A DNA stretch of 41,215 bases from Coriobacteriia bacterium (GTDB taxonomy: Bacteria; Actinomycetota; Coriobacteriia; Anaerosomatales; Kmv31): NCBI GenBank assembly GCA_014859305.1, contig JACUUM010000017.1:1-41215 (forward strand), given 5' to 3'. The translations under genes and the position numbers were made by a program. This document shows, in pieces, positions 36,959-41,215 of this stretch. Numbering within the stretch: position 1 is the stretch's first letter; each line of letters opens with the position of its first letter. The notes beneath the pieces are model-generated. The model saw only the letters and a list, made by a program, of their open reading frames with translations, was not told where the DNA came from and did no database searches.

Positions 36959-37043
36959 TGGTGCGGGCGAGAGGACTCGAACCTCCACGGGTCTCCCCAC
37001 CAGATCCTAAGTCTGGCGCGTCTGCCGATTCCGCCACGCCCGC
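36959..37043 (-). tRNA. tRNA-Leu (anticodon UAG), CCA encoded
   Basis: 85 bases including the genomically encoded CCA. The acceptor arms GCGGGCG/CGCCCGC pair perfectly, the anticodon loop is CTTAGGA (UAG, reading CUA), a long variable arm typical of class II tRNA is present, and the T arm has GGTTCGAGTCC. An A discriminator precedes CCA. Confidence 0.96.
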
Positions 37044-37060
37044 TAGAAGACCGGCTCCAC

Positions 37061-37066
37061 AGTATA
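37061..37066 (-). promoter_or_regulatory. -10-like TATACT for tRNA-Leu
   Basis: TATACT (5/6) lies 17 bases before the tRNA-Leu 5' end and just after the terminator behind tRNA-Lys. This suggests the two tRNAs are separate units. No clear -35. Confidence 0.45.
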
Positions 37067-37069
37067 ACG

Positions 37070-37095
37070 AAAAGGCCGGCGACCGGCGCCGGCCT
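37070..37095 (-). terminator. intrinsic terminator after tRNA-Lys
   Basis: An 8-bp perfect stem AGGCCGGC/GCCGGCCT (37073-37080 with 37088-37095) with a 7-base loop is followed on the minus strand by TTTT. It lies 14 bases after the tRNA-Lys CCA end and is the most classical Rho-independent terminator in the window. Confidence 0.8.
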
Positions 37096-37109
37096 CGCAG
37101 TGATCGCTG

Positions 37110-37185
<76 letters not shown>

Positions 37186-37199
37186 ACAGGTGCTCGCAT

Positions 37200-37228
37200 A
37201 TTCTACCCCGCGTCGCCGAAAGTGCAAA
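37200..37228 (-). promoter_or_regulatory. predicted promoter of tRNA-Lys
   Basis: TTTGCA (37228-37223, 4/6) and TAGAAT (37205-37200, 5/6) with a 17-base spacer; transcription would start about 7-8 bases before the mature tRNA. Confidence 0.5.
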
Positions 37229-37356
37229 TCGCGCTCCGTGCGCCGGCTCCGCGCCGCCCGACGGGCGGGTGGCAAAGCCTGCCATGGAAAGGTATACATA
37301 TCCGAATGGGTGCGCCGGCGAGGCGCCGGACACCGACCGCGAGGGACGAGGACCGC

Positions 37357-37881
37357 ATGACGACCCGCGGCATCCGCCACCCCATCGATACCACACTGCG
37401 AGTGCTGCGCCGGTCCCTGGGGCTCGGCGTGCTCTGGTGGGTGGTCGCCGAGGGAGACGCTTCGTCGCTGCAGTTCGGGATCCCGACCGTGCTGCTCGCC
37501 TCGGCCGCGTCGGTGGGGCTGACGCCCGCGCGATCCTGGCGGCTGCGGCTCTCCCGCGTCCCGCGCTTCGTCGCGTACTTCGCGGCGCAGTCCGCGGTCG
37601 GCGGCGTCGACGTCGCCCTGCGCGCCTTGCGCCCGAGCATGCCCCTGGCGCCGGGCACGGTCGTCTACCCGCTGCGGCTCCCGTCGGTGCCGCCGAGGGT
37701 GCTCATGGCCGACGTCTTGAGCCTGCTGCCGGGCACGCTCTCCGTCGGGCTCACCGAGGAGGTCCTGATAGTGCATGTGTTGGACGTCGGCACGGACCTC
37801 GTCGGGCCGACGCGCAGGCTCGAGGACGAGATCGCGGCGCTCTTCGGGCTTCAGGACGAGCTGCTCGAGGGGGTGTCGTGA
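37357..37881 (+). CDS. mrpE: Mrp/Mbh antiporter module subunit E
   Basis: MnhE-family membrane protein, 174 aa, with two to three N-terminal helices (about 15-50) and a cytoplasmic C-terminal region that includes the PLRLPSVPPR and DVLSLLPGTLSV blocks typical of the family. It is the first gene of a plus-strand cluster. The ATG follows GAGGGACGAG; a longer frame upstream is rejected because it lacks membrane character. A TATACA hexamer at 37293-37298 is a possible -10. Each following gene overlaps or abuts its neighbour. Confidence 0.88.
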   Translation: MTTRGIRHPIDTTLRVLRRSLGLGVLWWVVAEGDASSLQFGIPTVLLASAASVGLTPARSWRLRLSRVPRFVAYFAAQSAVGGVDVALRALRPSMPLAPGTVVYPLRLPSVPPRVLMADVLSLLPGTLSVGLTEEVLIVHVLDVGTDLVGPTRRLEDEIAALFGLQDELLEGVS

Positions 37882-38159
37882 CGGGCGCGGTGTTCGTCGG
37901 GCTGGCGGCGTTCCTGCTCCTGACCGTGCTCCTCGGCCTGATCCGCGTGGAGCGCGGACCTTCGGGCGCGGACCGCATGCTCGCCGCCCAGCTGTTCGCC
38001 ACGTCCGGCGTGGCGATGCTGCTGCTGCTCTCCGAGGGCCTGGGCGCGCCGTCGCTGCGCGACGTCGCCCTCGTCGTGGCGTTGCTGGCGGCGGTCGCGG
38101 CGGTCGCGTTCGTCAAGCGCGCGTGGGACTGGCGGCGCGTGACCGAGGAGCGCTCGTGA
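37878..38159 (+). CDS. mrpF: Mrp/Mbh antiporter module subunit F
   Basis: A 93-aa protein with three membrane helices (about 3-22, 35-52, 58-80) and the RVERGPSGADRMLAAQL block of the MnhF/PhaF family. The GTG start overlaps the mrpE stop (GTGA). Confidence 0.9.
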   Translation: MTGAVFVGLAAFLLLTVLLGLIRVERGPSGADRMLAAQLFATSGVAMLLLLSEGLGAPSLRDVALVVALLAAVAAVAFVKRAWDWRRVTEERS

Positions 38160-38458
38160 GCCTGCTCGACGCTGTCTCGGTCGCGCTGTGCGTCGCCGGC
38201 GCCGTGTTCTTCTTCGCGGGCTCGGTCGGCCTGCTGCGGTTCCCCGACGTCTACACGAGGCTTCACGCGCTCACCAAGGCCGACAACCTCGGACTGGGAC
38301 TCACCGCGGCCGGCCTCGCGCTCCGGGCGGACTCCCCGCTCGTGGCGCTGAAGCTGCTGCTGACGTGGTTGCTGGTGCTGCTGGCCGGCGCGACGGCGTC
38401 GCACCTGGTGGCCGGCGCGGCTGAGGCCGCGGGCGTCGAGCCCTGGAGCCGGCCGTGA
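38156..38458 (+). CDS. mrpG: Mrp/Mbh antiporter module subunit G
   Basis: A 100-aa protein with three helices and the signature FRFPDVYTRLHA-like LLRFPDVYTRLHALTKADNLG of MnhG/PhaG. The GTG start overlaps the mrpF stop (GTGA). E, F and G are the small subunits of multi-subunit Na+/H+ antiporters and of the MbhABC part of membrane-bound hydrogenases. Confidence 0.92.
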   Translation: MSLLDAVSVALCVAGAVFFFAGSVGLLRFPDVYTRLHALTKADNLGLGLTAAGLALRADSPLVALKLLLTWLLVLLAGATASHLVAGAAEAAGVEPWSRP

Positions 38459-39453
38459 CGGTGGCGAGCTGGGTCTTCGACGCGCTCCTCGTGGCGGCGA
38501 TGCTGTTCACCGCCGTACGGTCCCTGGCCGAGCTGCGGCTCTTCAAGTCGGTCGTGCTCTTCATCGCCTTCGGCCTGCTGGCGGCGTTCGCCTGGGTCAG
38601 GCTCGGGGCGCCGGACATCGCGCTGGCCGAAGCCGCCATCGGCACGGGCATCACCGGAGTGCTGATGCTCGACGCGGTGGGTCACATGAAGCGGCGTACC
38701 GAGCCCTACCCGACCTACCACGCGGGCGAGGCGAGGCCCTCCCCTCCTCCCGGACCGGCCTCCGGGTCCCGCAGCACCGCGCTGGCCGCCGCGGCGCTCG
38801 CCCTGGGGCTGGCTGCCGCGCTGACCCTCGCCGAGCTCGCCATCCCGGAGGACCTGCCCGGGCTGGCGCCGGCAGTCGCGGCGCACCTCGGGGCGGCCGG
38901 CGTGGAGAACCCCGTCACCGCGGTCCTGCTCAACTTCCGCGGATACGACACGCTGCTCGAGATCGGCGTGCTGGTGCTGGCCGCCCTCGGCGTGCTCTCG
39001 CTCAGGGGGGGACGGCCCAGCGCGCCCGGAGCGGTCGCCGGCAAGGCCGGCCCCGTCCTGTCCGCGATGACTCGCCTGCTCGCACCCGTGATGATCGTCG
39101 TGGCCGGCTACCTCCTGTGGGCCGGCGCACACGCGCCGGGGGGCGCGTTCCAGGCAGGGTCCGTCCTGGGCGCCGCGGGCGTGCTGCTCTCGCTGTCGGG
39201 CTACGTCCGGCCGGTCTGGATCGGGCGCGGCCTCGCCCGGTGGATGCTGTCGGCGGGCTTCCTCGTGTTCCTCGCGATAGCGGCCGCCTCGATCCTCGCG
39301 GGAGGCCGGTTCCTGGAATATCCGGCCCCCTACGCCAAGAGTCTCATGCTGGCGGTCGAGACCGTGCTCACCCTGTCCATCGCGGCGATCCTCGTCAGCC
39401 TGTTCATCGCCTCGGCCGCCCCCGTGTCCCCGTCAGAGACCGAGGAGGCGTGA
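38455..39453 (+). CDS. DUF4040 (MbhD/MrpA-C-terminal)-MnhB fusion protein
   Basis: A 332-aa membrane protein joining two parts. Residues 1-80 form a DUF4040/MbhD-like domain with FGLLAAFAWVRLGAPDIALAE and TGITGVLMLDA. Residues 110-195 hold two helices like MbhE, and residues about 200-320 form an MnhB domain with GHxPGGGFQ-like HAPGGAFQAGSVLGA. In Pyrococcus Mbh these are separate subunits D, E and F. Here one frame encodes all three with no stop. The GTG start overlaps mrpG. Confidence 0.85.
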   Translation: MTVASWVFDALLVAAMLFTAVRSLAELRLFKSVVLFIAFGLLAAFAWVRLGAPDIALAEAAIGTGITGVLMLDAVGHMKRRTEPYPTYHAGEARPSPPPGPASGSRSTALAAAALALGLAAALTLAELAIPEDLPGLAPAVAAHLGAAGVENPVTAVLLNFRGYDTLLEIGVLVLAALGVLSLRGGRPSAPGAVAGKAGPVLSAMTRLLAPVMIVVAGYLLWAGAHAPGGAFQAGSVLGAAGVLLSLSGYVRPVWIGRGLARWMLSAGFLVFLAIAAASILAGGRFLEYPAPYAKSLMLAVETVLTLSIAAILVSLFIASAAPVSPSETEEA

Positions 39454-39788
39454 TGAGCAGGACCGACCTCTTCGCGCTCGCGGGCATGGCGCTGTTCGTC
39501 ATCGGCGCGCAGGCGCTCGTGACGCGAGACCACCTGCTCCACAAGGTGCTGGCCTTCAACATCATGGGCGGCGGCGTGTTCCTCGTGCTCGTCGGCATCG
39601 CGCGGCGGGTGCCCGGCCCCGTCCCCGACCCGGTGCCGCACGCGATGGTGCTCACCGGCATCGTGGTGACAGTCAGCGCCACGGCCTTCGCCTTGGCCAT
39701 CGTGAAGCGGCTCTCCTCCGAGACCGGCAGCGGCGTGCTCGAGCCTCCCGACACCGGGAACGGGACGCGGGAAGGGGGTGCGGCGTGA
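39453..39788 (+). CDS. mrpC: Mrp/Mbh antiporter module subunit C
   Basis: NuoK/MnhC-family protein, 111 aa with three membrane helices (about 5-22, 30-50, 63-87). The conserved Gly-Gly-Gly-Val-Phe helix and the DPVPHAMVLTGIVVTVSATA block are clear family marks. The start ATG shares one base with the preceding TGA. Confidence 0.92.
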   Translation: MSRTDLFALAGMALFVIGAQALVTRDHLLHKVLAFNIMGGGVFLVLVGIARRVPGPVPDPVPHAMVLTGIVVTVSATAFALAIVKRLSSETGSGVLEPPDTGNGTREGGAA

Positions 39789-41215
39789 GCGAGGCGCTGG
39801 GCTGGGCCGCCCGGCACCTGCCGGCCCTCCTGGTGCTCGCGCCTCTGGCCGGCGCCGTCCTGTCCTTCCTGGCGGGCCCGCACAAGGCGCCGGCAGCGGC
39901 GACCGCCACCGCTCTGGTCGTGCCCGTGCCGGCGTTCGCGCTGGCCGCCCGCGTGCTGCAGCGCGGCCCGCTGCGGTACGAGGTCGGCGGCTGGGGGGCC
40001 CCGCTCGGCATCGACCTGGCCGTGGACGGACTGTCCGCGCTGCTGATCTGCGTGACCGCGGTGGTCGGGCTGGCCGTGACCGTCTACGCGACCGGCTACT
40101 TCTCGTGCACTCACGAGAGGGGGACGCACACGGAGCTGTTCTGGCCGGTGTGGCTGCTGTTGTGGGCGGCGCTGCTGGCGCTGTTCGTGTCCGCTGACGC
40201 GTTCAACCTGTACGTCTGCCTCGAGCTGGTGAGCATCTCGGCCGTGATCCTCGTCGGCCTCGGCGGCGGGGTGGCCGCCCTGAGAGCGTCGCTGCGGTAC
40301 ATGTTCGCGAGCATGTTCGCCTCGCTCCTGTACCTGCTCGGCGTCGCCCTGCTCTACGGAGCGTTCGGCTCGCTCGACCTGGCGACCCTGCGGGAAGCGG
40401 CGCGGCCCGGCGTGACCGGGGCGGTCGCCGTCGCGGCCATGACGGCCGCACTGGCGCTCAAGACGGCCCTGTTCCCGATGCACTTCTGGCTGCCGGCCGC
40501 GCACGCCTCGGCACCGTCTCCCGTGAGCGCGGCGCTGTCGGCACTCGTCGTCAAGGCGTCGTTCTACATCGCATTGCGGCTCGTGCTCGAGGTGGCACCG
40601 CCGGGCTACGTGCCGGCCATGCCCTACGTGCTCGGCCTCATGGGCGCCGCGGCGATCGTCTGGGGCTCGGCGCAAGCGCTCGTCCAGTCCCGTCTCAAGA
40701 TGATGGTCGCCTACTCGACCGTCGCCCAGATCGGCTACCTCTTCCTGGTGTTCCCGCTGGCCGCCGCTCCCGCGGCCGTCGGCTCGGGCGCCGCGCTCGT
40801 GGCCTGGTCCGCCGTCGTCCTGCACGCCGTCGCGCATGCGCTGGCCAAGGGCGCGATGTTCCTGTCGGCCGGAACGCTGCTGAAGCGCTACGGGCACGAC
40901 CGCATCCCCGACCTCGCCGGCGCCGCCCGCTCCGCGCCCGCCTCCGCGGCCGCCTTCGCCTTGGCCGGGGTCACGATGATGGGGCTGCCGCCCTCCGGCG
41001 GGTTCGTCGCGAAGTGGATGCTGTTCGAGGCGTCGCTGCGGACGGGCCAGTGGTGGTGGGCGGCGCTGCTCGTCCTCGGCGGGCTGCTGGCCGCGGCCTA
41101 CGTCTTCCGAGTGGTCGCCGCGCTCATGGCGCAGCCGGACCGGGACCTGCCCGCTCCCTCGCCCGTCGCCGCGGCGCTGGATTGGGTGCCGCTCACGCTC
41201 GCGGTGGCGTCTCTG
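39785..41215 (+). CDS. Mrp/Mbh antiporter-like subunit D (3' end outside window)
   Basis: NuoN/MnhD-type ion-pumping subunit; 477 codons are visible without a stop. Key features are the acidic residue in YVCLELVSIS (TM5 Glu), the Lys in LKTALFPMHFWLPAAHASAP, the LKMMVAYSTVAQIGY block and a His/Lys-bearing HAVAHALAKGAMF segment. The MnhC-MnhD order matches Mbh G-H as well as Mrp C-D. The GTG start overlaps the mrpC stop (GTGA). What follows outside the window decides whether this is a plain antiporter or part of a hydrogenase or other redox complex. Confidence 0.9.
   Translation, partial: MSEALGWAARHLPALLVLAPLAGAVLSFLAGPHKAPAAATATALVVPVPAFALAARVLQRGPLRYEVGGWGAPLGIDLAVDGLSALLICVTAVVGLAVTVYATGYFSCTHERGTHTELFWPVWLLLWAALLALFVSADAFNLYVCLELVSISAVILVGLGGGVAALRASLRYMFASMFASLLYLLGVALLYGAFGSLDLATLREAARPGVTGAVAVAAMTAALALKTALFPMHFWLPAAHASAPSPVSAALSALVVKASFYIALRLVLEVAPPGYVPAMPYVLGLMGAAAIVWGSAQALVQSRLKMMVAYSTVAQIGYLFLVFPLAAAPAAVGSGAALVAWSAVVLHAVAHALAKGAMFLSAGTLLKRYGHDRIPDLAGAARSAPASAAAFALAGVTMMGLPPSGGFVAKWMLFEASLRTGQWWWAALLVLGGLLAAAYVFRVVAALMAQPDRDLPAPSPVAAALDWVPLTLAVASL

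Overview
The window is GC-rich, almost fully coding, and comes from an anaerobic acetogen-type bacterium. Codon usage, frequent GTG starts, GTGA stop/start overlaps, short -10-like promoters and the gene families point to Actinomycetota, perhaps a Coriobacteriia- or Anaerosomatales-like lineage. That placement is inference, because there is no rRNA here. Almost everything up to 37.2 kb lies on the minus strand; only panD (5.5 kb) and the 37.4-41.2 kb block are on the plus strand.

Layout in plus-strand coordinates. (1) 1-2268: start of an F-type ATP synthase operon read leftwards (atpZ, atpI, atpB, atpE, partial atpF). Its promoter at about 2.5 kb is overlapped by a perfect TTGTGA-N6-TCACAA palindrome of Rex type. 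(2) 2776-5268: thrS and a membrane zinc-ribbon protein. (3) 5494-6802: panD, converging on a membrane-anchored polynucleotide-kinase-like ATPase. (4) 6931-29005: sixteen tightly packed minus-strand genes that look like one ~22-kb transcription unit. They are fhs, acsV-like activator, cooC-like, folD, acsD, acsA, acsB, acsC, a GltD/MvhD-like flavoprotein, metV, metF, a second cooC-like gene, acsE, and nuoE-, nuoF- and fdhA-like formate dehydrogenase subunits. (5) 29250-36880: folC, valS, clpX, clpP and tig. (6) 36959-37185: tRNA-Leu(UAG) and tRNA-Lys(CUU). (7) 37357-41215 (+): mrpE, mrpF, mrpG, a DUF4040-MnhB fusion, mrpC and an incomplete mrpD-like antiporter subunit. The order is that of the sodium-antiporter half of membrane-bound Mbh/Mrp complexes.

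The core of the window is the whole Wood-Ljungdahl pathway in one operon. CO2 is reduced to formate by a selenocysteine-containing, NAD(P)-linked, NuoEFG-like formate dehydrogenase. Formate is activated by Fhs and carried through methenyl- and methylene-THF by bifunctional FolD. MetF/MetV reduce it to methyl-THF, probably with electrons delivered by the adjacent flavoprotein. AcsE moves the methyl group to the corrinoid iron-sulfur protein AcsCD, which an AcsV-like ATPase keeps active, and CODH/ACS (AcsA/AcsB) makes acetyl-CoA. CooC-like ATPases probably insert nickel. The ATP synthase and the Mrp/Mbh-like module are the matching chemiosmotic parts.

The main points for a second look are the UGA codon plus SECIS hairpin in fdhA, the Rex-type operator on the atp promoter, the unusual flavoprotein beside metVF, the single-operon pathway, and the incomplete Mbh-like cluster at the right edge. 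No CRISPR array, insertion sequence, prophage or integrase was seen.
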